From Strigamia acuminata (Eukaryota > Arthropoda > Chilopoda > Geophilomorpha > Linotaeniidae), in the NCBI GenBank assembly GCA_949358305.1, contig OX442315.1:29786427-29850426 (forward strand): a stretch of DNA of 64,000 bases, in the 5' to 3' direction. Of this stretch, positions 32,660 to 46,100 are shown in pieces. Position 1 is the stretch's first letter. Each line of letters opens with the position of its first letter. The translations under genes and the position numbers were made by a program. The notes beneath the pieces are model-generated. The model was given only the letters and a program-made list of their open reading frames with translations, ran no database searches and had not been told where the DNA came from.

Positions 32660-35600
32660 ATGGATATTCCGGGACACTCGAATTATGAACAGCGCGCCGA
32701 TGGCTGTACATCGAAGACAATCTGCACGAAACCCTTTCTCGATGACAGAATTTCAATGGGTGCACGAAATCGCGATATGTTATTACCAACTGGTTCAATT
32801 CGTGAAGAGTTAGGCTATTTTAGCAATGAATTACAGAGCTTACCTCAGGGACTTTCTCTTTCTGTGGGTGAGTAATTTACGTGCATGTGTGATTGAAATT
32901 TTTACATTTTGCGGTTAATGACACGGTAATGATTAGAAATTTGTGTATAAATCGATGAAAAATAATGGATATCGATGGTAAATATTGAAACAACATTATT
33001 TCTTGCAGATCCTATTGGTTCGACCCAAGTGACTTTACCATTAGCTCCAGTAATACCAAAAAGAGGACCTGGTCGGCCACGTAAAGATGGTAGTGGGCCA
33101 ATACAAAGGAAAAAACCGCCTTCGTAAGTGTGGAATTAAAAGAAATTAATAACAATTTGACGGATTTTATGTTAAAAATTGGTTCTGTTTCAATCGCTAT
33201 CGTTTAAAATGAAAAAATTGAACATTTATCGATTTGAAATTGGAAGTTTTCATCGACCATTATTTAAACAAAAAATACTCAAAATAAAATCAAAACAAAA
33301 AACCAATTTTTAATTTTTTCTTTTGCTTATTAACAAAACTGCACGTTTTATCTTTACTAACATTTTTCACAATCCATAATACTAACTCATGGCTAATCAT
33401 CTCCCAGTACGTCCAGGGGTTGGTTGCCTTCTCTCGCATTTAGTCTGTAATATGGAAATTTTTAGCAATCCTTTTCTCAGAGTCTCGGGTCGACAGAGAG
33501 GACGCAGGAAACACGGTCACTTCCATACGCAAGGTGGAGTCAGTGCCATGAGTATTTGTGGCATTGGGGCAGAGCCACCGCGTCCCACTGCCACATTTCC
33601 ACCGGCTTCAGCTTTGGGAGGACCATGTGGCTTGATTTATACCTCGCCGTCGATGCCGTTTCCATTGTCGAGCATGTTAATGGAACACAAAGAAAAGTCA
33701 GAAATTGGAGAATTAGGTAAATTTGCAATTTGCAATAAATAAATAAATAAATAAACTAATTAATTAATGATTGTTCTTAAAGGCGTTGATTCTGATGCTA
33801 GTCTTTCAAGCGCTGTATCTATGGAGCGTATAAATCCAGACGAACCTCAAGAGCAATGGCCAGGAAAATCGTGTTCATTTTGCAATTTGGGAGAGAAAAG
33901 TCTGCTTGGACAGGGCGAATTAACGAGATTCGAACCGTCGCTTGGATTTAATCCGTTCAAGCGTGTGGTGAAAGCACGGCGGGATTCCAGCGAAAGTGAT
34001 CAAGGAAGTCAGCCAGATAGAAGTCCCAAAGTCATAACATGGCGTCGGCATAGAGGGCCTGGAAAATTGGGCAAGACGAGGAAGTCTTTGATCGGTCTTG
34101 ATGACGATAACAAATTTCTGTCACCACCTATCGACGAACTGAGCTTGATCGGATTCGCTGAAGAACCTGAGCCAGCTCAATTGTTTGAACAGTCGGGCCA
34201 TGTTTACGCTCATCATTGCTGCGCTGCGTGGTCCGATGGCGTGTGCCAAACGGATGATTACTTATTGGTGAATGTGGATAAAGCAGTGGCCACTGGGTTG
34301 TCGCAAGTAATTTAATTTAAAAAATATAATGGATTGATTTTTTATTGATTTATTGATTTATTTATTCATTAGAAATGCAGCAATTGTCATCGGTTTGGAG
34401 CAACAATTACCTGTAAAATACCAAAATGTAATAAGATGTACCATTATCCTTGTGCTGCTAGTTCAGGAACATTTCAAGTAAATTTTTATTTATTTTTAAT
34501 TTTTTTTTTTACAATTTATTAATTAATTCTTCTTCAGGACATCAAAACGCTGAGTTTACTGTGCCCTCAGCATTTAAATCAAGCTCCAGTAATAGGTACG
34601 CGTAGTAAAAGAAGAATAGAATTGGTTTGAGGGTTAATGAATGTTTTATCTTGAAATTGAAGCTCAATCTGAAGCAAATTGCATGATGTGCGACGTTCCT
34701 GGAGACATTGCGGAGCTTCTTTTCTGCACCAGTTGCGGCCATCACTATCATGGCGTGTGTTTGGATCCCAATGTCAACGTTAACCCAGTCGTGAGAGCCG
34801 GTTGGCAGTGCCCCGAATGTAAGATCTGTCAAACTTGCAGGTAAGTTGAGGGCGATACGAATCAATTGCTTGCCTTTGCTGCTTGCTTTTTTTGTTTTCT
34901 GTTTCTGTTTCTTTTTATTTTTCCTCTCTCATTCTTCATTTTGGTGTAATTGGAACTGAATGTATATCTGCATCGTTTTTTTATTTTTAATTTTTGGTTA
35001 GTGTGATGAAATAAATCGGCAGATGATTTTTTTTTCTACTGAGAATTGTTTCTAGTGATTAATAATTCAACAGAGATCCAGTTGAGAGGGGGGAGGAATG
35101 AATGGGGTTCAGGTCTATGGTGCACTTTTCTGTCCTCGCTGCCTCTTAACCTTAATGAGGAGTTTGTGTCTGTCTCTTGTGTTTCTTCTCCACCAAATGG
35201 TGTAGGCAACCAGGAGACGATAACAAGATGTTGATGTGCGACACCTGTGATAAAGGATACCACACTTTTTGCTTGAAGCCTGCCATGACAACTATTCCAA
35301 AGCACGGATGGAAGTGCAAGGTAAATTAATTTAGATTTTATTAATAATTTATTGATTAATTTTTGTTTTCGTTTTTAAATATAGAATTGTCGTGTTTGTA
35401 CCGATTGCGGGTCACACACTCCCGGCAGTGGACCGAGTTCTCGTTGGCATAGAAATTATACAGTTTGCGATAGTTGTTACCAGCAACGGAATAAGGGTCT
35501 TGCTTGTCCCTTGTGTGGCAGGGCGTATCGTCATTTCACCCAAAAAGATATGGTGCAGTGCAATGTTTGTAGAAAGTAAGTTTTTTTTAAAAAAGGAATT

Positions 35601-38600
35601 TTTTAAATATTTAATTTGGTTTGTTTTTGTTCAGATATATTCATGCCAAGTGCGATTCAGAAATTGACTTGCTGACAATACAACAACAGAGAGATGTGGA
35701 TTTAGAAACGGATTATGTTTGCCCTTTGTGTAATCCAAATAGGAATAGACCCGAAGGTATTTAAATGATCTAATAGAAAAGAAATGTGTTTATTTATTTT
35801 TGTTTTACTTTTTTAGTTACCGTTAGTAAAGATGAAAGCCTTTTCTCCGAGAGTAGCATATTAACTAGTTCACAAGATTTAACGTTTTCTCCGAATGAAG
35901 ATTCGGTATGCAGCATGGACATCGATTTGCAGGCAATTGAAAGAGTACGTTTGTGTGTAGGAAATTTATAATATTTGTAAATTTAATTTGTGAATTTAAT
36001 TTTTTAAGAGTGCGCAGCAATTGCAACAGTTGTCGGGTGTTGCACCATTAGGCTTGTTTGACGATTTGCCTAATGTAAAACCAATGAGTATGCTTTCTTC
36101 TAAACCGCTTTTAAGCATGGGTAAATTGGCGGGAAGAAAGAGAATGGGAGTCGGCAGACCGAGGGTAGATTGAACTGAGACGGGACAGTTTAACGAATGG
36201 AATAAAACGAATTAATTTTCCAGGGAAGTACAAAGTTCGTTGGGATAAGGAGACGGGTGAAAACGGCAGATTTTGGCAAACGGCGCGGACCAAAACCTAA
36301 ATTAAAACCTGGACAGTTTGTCAGTACCACCAGTTCCTTTCAAGTAATTAACGGATGATTAACTGGTTATTTGTTTGAGTTTGTTAATGAAATGTATCTT
36401 TTTTTTTAGCATCCCACGAGTTTAGATTCGACTCCTATTAAACATGAAGATGAACCCGGAATTGAAAACAAAATTGTGTTATGTTCAGCAAAGGATGAGC
36501 ATGTTCTAACGCAAGATCTGTGTGTCATGTGCGGTAGTTTTGGTCAAGCCGAAGAAGGTCGCTTGATTGCATGTTCTCAATGCGGCCAATGCTATCATCC
36601 TTATTGTGTATCAGTGAAAGTATGAAATTTTATTTTGGGGAAGAAATTTTGAACTTTTTTAAATTAAATTTTAAATTGCAGATTACAAAAGTTGTCTTGA
36701 GCAAAGGATGGCGTTGCTTGGATTGCACAGTTTGCGAAGGCTGTGGACAACCTCACGATGAAGGCCGGTTACTGTTGTGTGATGACTGCGACATAAGTTA
36801 TCACATTTATTGTTTAGATCCTCCATTGGAGCAAGTGCCACAAGGGAATTGGAAATGCAAATGGTAAGTTTCGTTTAAACTTGTAAAAACAAAAAATGGA
36901 ATGATTTTAAATTAATTTTTATTGAGGATAATAATAGATTGAATGTTTTTCTAGGTGCGTTGTCTGTCTACAATGTGGCTCAACGTCGCCAGGCTTCAAA
37001 TCGCAATGGCAGAATAATTACACTCATTGCGGGCCATGTGCTAGTCAGTTTATGTGTCCTGTGTGTCACATCAATTATCAAGAGGATGAATTAATCATTC
37101 AGTGCATACAGTGTGACAGGTGGAAATTGATTAAATATTTTATCTCGTGTATTTTTTGTTAATTTTGTTGTTTGTTTAAGGTGGCTTCACACGTTGTGCG
37201 ATCAAATCCGAACGGAGGAGGAAGCGGAGAAGGCAGCTGATTGTGGATATCATTGCATCATGTGCAGGCCTAAAGATCAGCTTCCACCCCATCTTGTGCC
37301 ACAAGCAGCGCCGCAGAAACCTATTTTGACCGATATCGTTCCAGTTCACAAGCCAACAAGTGGTAATGTTATCAGAAATATAAACGAGTACCTGAATATA
37401 TTCGTTTATGCGTTTCCTGCAGATGCTCATTTGAAAACTTCAGCGCAGTTTTTTGTTGACGGAGTTTGCCTTTCAGAGAGTGGCATGCATCAAATAAAGA
37501 GTTTGATTATAGAACAACCAAAAAAGATACGAATGCGGCGATCGAAAATGCCGCAACTTCCATACAAGCAAGGCGACATGAGATCTGAATCAATTTCGTT
37601 GGAAGAAGATGCTTCGATTGATCAGATTTTGGATGCCGAGAAACTTGATGTTGGAGATGACGATTTGGCTAAGGATTTGGGAAAGTCGGACGACAACATA
37701 CCCGGAGAGAAGAAGAAACGACAACGCAATTTACAGAAATTAGGGGTCGGTGGATTTATTGCCAAGTCACGTTGCAGGGCAAATGTGTACAAAGATCAAG
37801 AGAAGTATGAAAGCATCGAACCTAAATGTAAGTAGTTGTTATTTTAATAAAAGAGAAAGAGAAATTTTTTTAAATAATAATTTTTGTTCTAAAGATTCTG
37901 ATAATTTTCCTGGACTTGGCGATCCACCTTCTTATATGGATCCTTTTGGTCAGCCTGAAAAACCAAAACGGCGTCGCAGAATTAAGAAAAAGAGTCAATT
38001 GGAAGACAGTTATCCGTCTTATCTGCAGGTAAAAACGATTTGAAAAGGATTTTACCTTAATAGGTGAAAAATTTATTCCATGTTGTGAATTCGCAGGAAG
38101 CTTTTTTTGGAAAGGATCTGCTGCACCAAAGCAAAGAACACGATATTAGTTTGGATGCAGCGTCGGATGATGATGAAATTAGTCAAACGACTTCGTTGTC
38201 GCTCGATAAAACAATTATTCTCAAGGAAACTGATACATTTCGGGCGTCTTTGTCAAATATTGAAACGGAGGATAACGGCAACAAAGGATCATCGCCAGAT
38301 AAGACATCTGTAATTTATTGCTTTTGTTTGTTCTGAATTTTGGTTACTAAAATGTATGATTTTTTTTTTAGGTAAATGATGACGATGATATTACGGACAG
38401 TGAAGCGTTGAAAGACATTTTGCCTTTACCGCAGGATTTGCCGCAAGACGACGAATTAGTAGATATGCTTATGAATGAAGAAGATGCGTTGTCGAAACAC
38501 GAAGAGGGTCAATATTAGATAAAATGTGAATAAAATGGTTGATTTTGATGTTTTGTGAATTTTATTTAGGAATGGGTGATATTTCCGATGCAGAACACAC

Positions 38601-38833
38601 GCAAGAGTCATCAACTACCAATAAAGATGACCCGCTAACTGATATTTTAGGATCACACTTTAATTTAGACACGATGGTGTCTGACAGTGGTAAAAAAATT
38701 GTTAATGACTATTTACACGATTTTTTTTAACCATTATTTTTGAAAGGTCTTCCACAAATGGACAGTAAAGAGGTAGAAGATCTAATTAAAGGTGTTTTCC
38801 CGGACGAATCGCATATCGAAAATTCTGAGTCAG
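32660..38833 (+). other. KMT2C/D N-terminal (Lpt-like) exons: PHD clusters and AT-hooks
   Basis: Exons 32660-32867, 33009-33123, 33481-33716, 33783-34306, 34373-34478, 34538-34595, 34663-34840, 35206-35320, 35385-35575, 35635-35756, 35817-35944, 36009-36164, 36224-36343, 36420-36619, 36682-36863, 36955-37119, 37181-37362, 37423-37827, 37895-38028, 38097-38309, 38372-38507, 38570-38689, 38747-38833. Visible features: AT-hook RGPGRPRK (residues ~90), ePHD1 from CSFCNLGEK to LLCPQH (~210-415), PHDs at [25 protein letters not shown] and CRVCTDCG, a second AT-hook-like GVGRPR (~710), and PHDs at [24 protein letters not shown] and [17 protein letters not shown] in the 38097 exon is a KMT2C/D hallmark. 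PHD fingers read histone tails; in this family ePHD1 and its neighbours contact H4 and complex partners. Confidence 0.93.
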
Positions 38834-41800
38834 GTGATTAAGTGAACAAATAAAATAAAATAAATCTGTAATTTGGTCTGTGGGGAAATATATGAAAGAA
38901 AGCACTCTGTGGCAGTTTAGTATTTATATGGTAGTCTGAAACAGTTTTTGAATTGAAAAATAAAAATAAAATAATAAAATAAAATAATAATATCAATTAT
39001 CGAAATTAGCATTTTGTTGGAATATTAAATGAAATCGAATTATACTACATATCAATCTAATTGAATTTATAATATGACGACGTTAAAAAATTAAATATGA
39101 CGTTTTAATTGTAATTTAAATATTATGACGCTTCGATTGTAATTTAAATAATACGACGCTTCAATTGTAATTTAAATAATATGACGTTTGAATTGTAATT
39201 TAACTTATATGACGTTTTAATTATAATATCAATCAATATGACGTTGCGATTATAATATCAACGATCGTGTGACGCTTCAGTTATTTAAATTTTCTATGAG
39301 CTTCAATTTAAATTTTTTAACAATGAAGTTTTAACCGAAATTTATTTTATTCGTTATAATAAGAAGTTTTACTTACATTTATGTAGTTTTTAAGGTGCAA
39401 TGTTTGTTTCCTTCTTTTTAGATCCCACGTTTCATGTTAGACAAAGTTCTCTGTCACAGTCGGCGACGATATCTACTGGCAGCAACTTGCAGCGTTCAGT
39501 ATCTCAAACTTTGTCATTGTCGTCACCTTTTAGTAGTTTACCACCACCATCGCCATACCCATCAGATTACAACAGGTAAGATTAGAATAAAATAAAATGG
39601 AATAAAACAGAATACAAATTTAAACATTGCGTTACTCGTTAAACAGTCCTCAATTCAGTCCTGGGTTTTCGGAACCACCGAGTCCGTGGACGCAACATGA
39701 GACGGATCTGGAGTCACCATCGCACAGTCAAAGAAATTTTATGAAGTGGGAGACTGATGAAGCACTAGGTGCACAAGCTACGATTTCTGCTGTGTTGTAC
39801 GCAAATATAAATCATCCAGATTTGAAGAAAGATTATCCGAGTAAAGATTTTATTAAACAATAATTGGTACAATAATATAAAATATATTTTTTTATTTATC
39901 TAATAGATTGGAACGAACGTTCAAAACAAATCGCTAAAATTTGGAGAGGTCTTCCTGCTGACACACGTCAACCCTATCTTGTAAATAAAAAGTTTTTAAA
40001 AAAATGTACAACTAAATTAATATAACTTTTTTTAGCAAAAAGCTAGAGAAAATAGAGCTGCAAGTCGAGTCCAGAAAGCACAGCAGGTAATTTCAATAAT
40101 ATTTTAACTTGTTGCATGTTAAATTATTATTTCATTATTTTATTTAATTTTTTATTTGCAAGTCAAATTGATTTTTTTTTAAAATTTTCTAACTACTTAA
40201 TAACACTTCTTGATTTTGTTTGGTAAATTAACTTGATTTAAAAAAAAAAAAAAAAAATGGAATGCTTTTGTTTGCGGTTGTTGGTGGTTGTCTAGTTTGC
40301 GTGCTTGCCTTCCTTTATTTTATCGGTGTTATTTTCATTTTTCTTTCAATTAATATTTTGCATGGATGTTGTTAAATCGTATTTTTTTCCCCTTCGACTT
40401 AAAAATTTACCTCGCAACGACAAAAATAAACTACAAACAAAAAAAAACTGTTTAACAATACTGAAACTGAGTTAACGAGAACTGGCAATTTTCGCCAATA
40501 CTTTCGACGCGGAAAATGTTTGAAATTAACTTGTTACTCACCAAAGCTCGGAAGGTTTAAGATGTTATTGAATTAAACGTACAGATGAAAGCCGATGTGG
40601 GCAAGCAACAGCAAGCTAGATCACCGAAACCGCCACCACCACCGCCCCCTCAAATTGATTTGGGTCCACTCTCGCCGAGACGTACTACACCTCTTCCTTC
40701 TGAAAAGGAACAAGAAAAACTCTTCCGGGAGCAGAAATCGCAGAGGGAGCAGGAACAAGAACGTCAATGGAAACAACTGCAGGCATTGCGGCATCAACAG
40801 GCTCAACAACAACAGCAGGTTCTTCACGATCAACGTGCGCAAGGTAATGTATAACGAGGGAAAACTATATCGTACGAAGATAAAGTCCCCTTTTGTACAC
40901 CCAATACCGAGCTTTATTAATTGCTCGGCCATAACAATGAACTGGAAACGAATTTTGCGTAAATTGTATTCTAGTTCCTTCCTTTGAAAATCAGCAAGTC
41001 CTTCAACATCCAAATGCACCAAATGTGTTTGCAGGCATGAGTCGTGGCCTCGAATGCCCAAATGATGTCGTCATACCGACCGATGGAAGCCATATTCCAC
41101 CCGGAATGTCTGAACAGTTTCCACGGATGCCTCCTCGGCAACAAATTGACTCAATGGTGATGCAGCAACAGCAAGCCGATCCGTACGCTTGTCAACCAGG
41201 AACCCCACATCCTGCTCTCATGTCTCCACGAATTGGGCAGGCTAAACCGGCCGTACAAGCTCAATTAAGCGCTATGACTTCCCAGGTTTATCGACTTTTC
41301 AACAGAAAAATTCGAAATTTTTATTTAATTGTTGATTTATATTTTATTTTAGGCTAAGCCAGCCCCGCCTCCTCAGGGGCCTGGTCTAGGGCCACAAATT
41401 CCGATGGGTATGAGGATGTCCAGTAATTTTACGTCTCCAATTCAAGTATCACGGGTTAGACCACCGATCGATCCTAGCCAAATGCAAGTTGCAGCACGTG
41501 CTCAAGGGGATCTATCATTCGCCGAACCGCCAAATTCTCTACGACCTGATCAGTTCGGTCGTCATTCATTGTCATCGGGCCCTGCGAGTCCACAAATCTC
41601 TCCCGCTCAAGTGCGGACGCCGGATCCTTACGCGAAGCAGCCTTTTACGCCTCGACCTTCGGTTATGGGAGATTCGTTTGGAGCTCAACGAATGCAAGAT
41701 CCGTATCAGACTCCGCCGTCAACACCTCGGCCGCCTTCGATTCCCGACGAATTTCTGCAGCCGGCAACTCCGAGGGTCCAACAAGACGTTTACAGTCAGA

Positions 41801-43135
41801 AACCCGCGACACCTTGTCCGCAGATGGGTCCGTTTGCGTCCACTCAGATGCCGCGCTCGGCAATGGGCGGGGATTTTTCAAAGCCGAGGATGGGCCAAGA
41901 GCCTTTTAATCAAATGCCGAGTGCGCAGACCATGATGCAGGCGATGGACTCGTACAATAGAATGCCTAGACCTGACAAACCTTGTTTACCACAGCGTCAC
42001 GAATCTCCGATTGTGGGTCCAAGGCTTCGGCCAGAAGCGTTCAACTTGCAGCAGTCGCCCGTTGAAGGCATGTCGCAAGCTACTACTCCAGAAGCGTTTA
42101 CGAGTCACGGAGGGGGAGACGTTTTCCACACTCAATCGCCCGGAACACCGTTACCCCCGCAGTCGCCCAGACCGGACCAATTCGCTCCACCGTTTTCCGT
42201 GGCTGGCGGATCCGATGCGTTAAGTTTGCAAGAACAATTGCTGTGGCAGCAAATGAATCAAGGAGACGGCGAGAGGTCAAATCAAATGACCAGACAGCAT
42301 CTACGTGACCTGCTGCAAAAACAGCAAATGAAGAGGCAAATGGAACAACAGTTGAGAGAACAGCAAGGGCAAATGCCGCTAAGGCATTGGCCGCCTAGTA
42401 AGTTTTATTGCGCATTTCTCTCTTTCTTTATTTTAATTATCTTCTTACATCTACAAAATAGCTTCAGATGGACAAGATAATGTTCAAATGGCATTACTGC
42501 AGCAACAGCAGCAGCAGCAGCAAGCAACTTTAGCTCAGTTGCAGCAACAACAACAGCAACAACAGCAAATGTTGCCGCACGAAATGATGCGACCTCCCGT
42601 GCCACCCGGCATGAGACCGAGTAATGTTCTCCGATGTGTGAAATAGGAGAATTTTTATTTTAAAAATTGATTATTTGCAGATATGGCGATGCAAAGGGGA
42701 AGTTTAGATTCTGGTTTCCGGCAACCGTATCCACCAGCTTTAAGACAGAGGGCAATGTCTCCTGGTCAGATGATACCAATGCAGGCGGCAGTTCGTCAGT
42801 CGGGGTTGGCGAGTCCTCCCGGCACCTCGGTACAACAAATGATGGCTAGACCGGTTGCTCCAATTATGACGGGTCAAATAGGAGTGAATCACGGACCGCA
42901 ATTCAGACATCCGAATCAGTTGTCCGACCTTCGGCAACAGGTATATATTTGTTTGTTAATTCACTTGATCAATTATTTAATACTTTGATTATGCAGCCAA
43001 TGACCGCAACGGCCGATCCTAGGCTCCGAATGACGTTAATGCAGCAACGGTTATTGCAATCGGGAGGAATTAGATTAAGTGGTTCGCCTTTTCCAAACAA
43101 CAACAACAATCCTCTGGATCCTTATGATCATTTAG

Positions 43136-43168
<33 letters not shown>

Positions 43169-46100
43169 AGCAACAGCAACATAGGCCGCTGATGGCTTCA
43201 CACGCTATTAATCCTCAAATTCGGTATGGACAGCCAACATCTGGCAAACCGATCCAAACATCAATTGTTGGTGGTCAAAGACTTCCAATATCTCCGGTTC
43301 TTGGGCCATCGGGCAATATGTCGATGCATTTGGGCATGCCCCAAGTTTCGACTCAACAATCGCTTCAACAGCAAGCACAACAGCAAACAATGCCAAGTAA
43401 GTGAATAAATCTTAAGTAGTTTTTTTTAAAAATATGTTAATTTGTGTATTTTTTTTTAGATGTTTTAAGCAGTCAGCAACAAATGTTAAGTGCCGTCACG
43501 TCTTCAGCGTCTCATCACACTACGTCGTTGCCCGACGTGGAGTTGGAAGGCGACGTTGCGGAAGACTTGGATAAGTTGCATACGGATGGTTCGAGCGAAA
43601 ACGACTTGCCGAAGGAAGGGGAGGGCGACCAAGAAGAAGAATTGGAATTAGATGATGACGAATTGCTCGGTTTAGGCAACGATTTCAATATTTTGGAGTA
43701 TGCCGATCCGGAGCTGGACAAAGATGCTGTGGGAGATGGGAAGAAGACGAACATTCTGGACGAGAATTTGGATTTGGATGACAAAGATGAGGATTTAGAG
43801 GACGAAGAGGAGAAAAATAAACGAGAACACATGGTTAAAGTGGCTGCCGCAGTCACCCCGAGCAACACGATTAAAACCGAAATGCCCGAGCCGACATCGT
43901 TAGCCATGAAAGACGCAGACATGAACAAAAAAGCAATGTCGCTCGAATCGGACTTCCAAGCAAAGTTTCTGGAATTCAGCCAGCGAAGAGAGATAGCAAT
44001 AGCAAAAAACGAAGAGTTGAAACGGGGAGAAATTTTCGAGGACGAGAGTCTCGATTCGAGCATAAGCGCGAAAATAGAGGAAGTGGAGAACAAACCTCAA
44101 TTAGAACAGAGTTTGCCGTTTATTCCACCGAACACGTCGAGAGGCGGCTTTCCGCAGCAGGAAAACGCCAATAAAATGGGCTTGATGGCATCTCAAGCGC
44201 CTTTTGGTCAGCCGGCTGTGTCCATTCCTCAACCACCACCCTACCCTGGCACTGCGGTGCCGCCTCCACCGCCGTACCAGGGTCCAGTCAGGCCGCAAAC
44301 GATGGCCGGTTTTTCGGGCCAGCAGGCAATGACTATGCGAACTGCATTGCAACAACGCTCGGTGTTGTTGCAAGAACAGCCTCATTTGTTGGAAGATTTG
44401 CTTGAACAAGAGAAAGAAGAGCAACGACGCCAGCAACATCAAGGATTAATTGGCCAAACAAGTGCCACGGGCGACGAGGGTCTGCTTTCGGATATCGACT
44501 TCGAGAAACTGAAAGCAGATGTTCTTGGGTCACAGGGGCCTACAGTTATGTCCCCGGGTCCTGCTGTTCCCGCTCAAGGTATGTTGCCAGTGCCTTCGTT
44601 GCCTGGTTCGATGCGATTGTCACACCCGAGAGCCGATTGGCCAGCTAAGCAAGAGTTGGGGCCGGGAATGGTGTTTCCGCCAGCGGTTCCGTTACAGCGA
44701 CCAACGCGCTTGCCGGTGATGCAGAGCGCGCTGGGGAATTTGGTGCAAAGACCTCCGATTACTCCGACGCAAGACATCGGTATGCATCCGACATTGCTGA
44801 GCAGTCCACGACCCGCGTTTGTTCCAATTGCACCGCCGCCCACGCCGCCGATCGAGCCGGTCACCGATGCAGAAAAACAGCAGATGGTGCACTATGAACA
44901 CTGGCTTATGCACAACAAACAGAATTTGGAAGTGCAGCAGAAGATGCTCGAGGGGGAAGTGAGCAAGTTCAGGAAATCCAAGAAGTCTCTCAACACTAAG
45001 CAGAGGCAGTTGCGCAAAAACGGTCAAGAATTGGGTGAAGTCGATGCTATGGAGTTGGAGCGGATCACTCGTGATCAATCGTCTTACCAAAAGCAGTTAG
45101 AACAGGTGCGTTTGAAAAATTCGCTTTGACTATTTCTTAATTAATTAATTAATTATTGCAGGTACGAAAACATGTACGGCAACATGGATTGAAGATCCAG
45201 GATTATCAGTTGAAACAGCAGAAACGACAGCAACATATCAACATCGGCCAACAGCAACATTCTGCCATGCTTTCTATGCAACATTCACCGTTGGGACCAT
45301 CTCCATCTCCATTAATGGCAAGATAAAACACGACCTCGTTTTGGATTGTACGAATAACCGCTTTGTTTTTGTTTTTAGGGTCCAAGCACACCGCAATCAC
45401 CAATGATGTCTCCATCTTCATTGGGGCCGTCTCCGTCACCAATGATGCAGCAATCAACTTCTCCCATGATGCAGCAATCGCCACTGAGTGCATCCGCATC
45501 GCCCATGATGCAGCACTCGCCTCACAGTCAAATGATGTACCAGCAGCAGTCTCCACGTTTAGTCACCCCGCAAACAGATGGAAGAAATTCGAGTCTCCAA
45601 GTCACCCAAGACGATAATAATCCTTTCAGCGATAGTTTTCAGCAGCGGGAATTACGCAATCAACAACCGAGACTCATGCATCCACATTTACCCGTACCGC
45701 AAGGGGTTCCGCAAGGGGTTCCGCAAGGGGAAGGTACGAAAAGCAAGTTGTTAGTTGTCAATTTTTTCAAAATTTATTTTAATTTAGACAAAGAAGATCT
45801 TCATCAACAATTATCTCTGTATCATGAAGACGCAATGACGTATCAACAAGCACGTACTCCGAGGCCGGCAATGTTTCCCATGGATCAGCAAAGGCCTCCG
45901 GAGCAGAGGTTCCCTGGCATGGGTAACGTAAGACCGCAAATGCGGCCAGGTATGGAAAATCCACAGCAGCGGTACATACTTGGAGACATGAAAGTGGGTG
46001 GACCGCCAACTTCGCCAGCTCTAAGGGCTCGATTGCCGGATGCAGGGACGGCACAAAAGAAATTACCGATTGCCGGTTACGTGCAGCAATTATCTCACAT

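Noticed and set aside
33009-33123. AT-hook exon considered as a separate small nuclear-protein gene.
   Set aside because: Both ends splice in phase to the neighbouring KMT2C/D exons, and the family has an AT-hook at this place.
39073-39283. Regular 28-bp repeats considered as a CRISPR array.
   Set aside because: The units are contiguous without spacers, degenerate, and lie in an intron of a eukaryotic gene.
43515-44093. Long serine-rich minus-strand open frame opposite KMT2C/D.
   Set aside because: It is the antisense shadow of the acidic, serine-codon-rich KMT2C/D exon.
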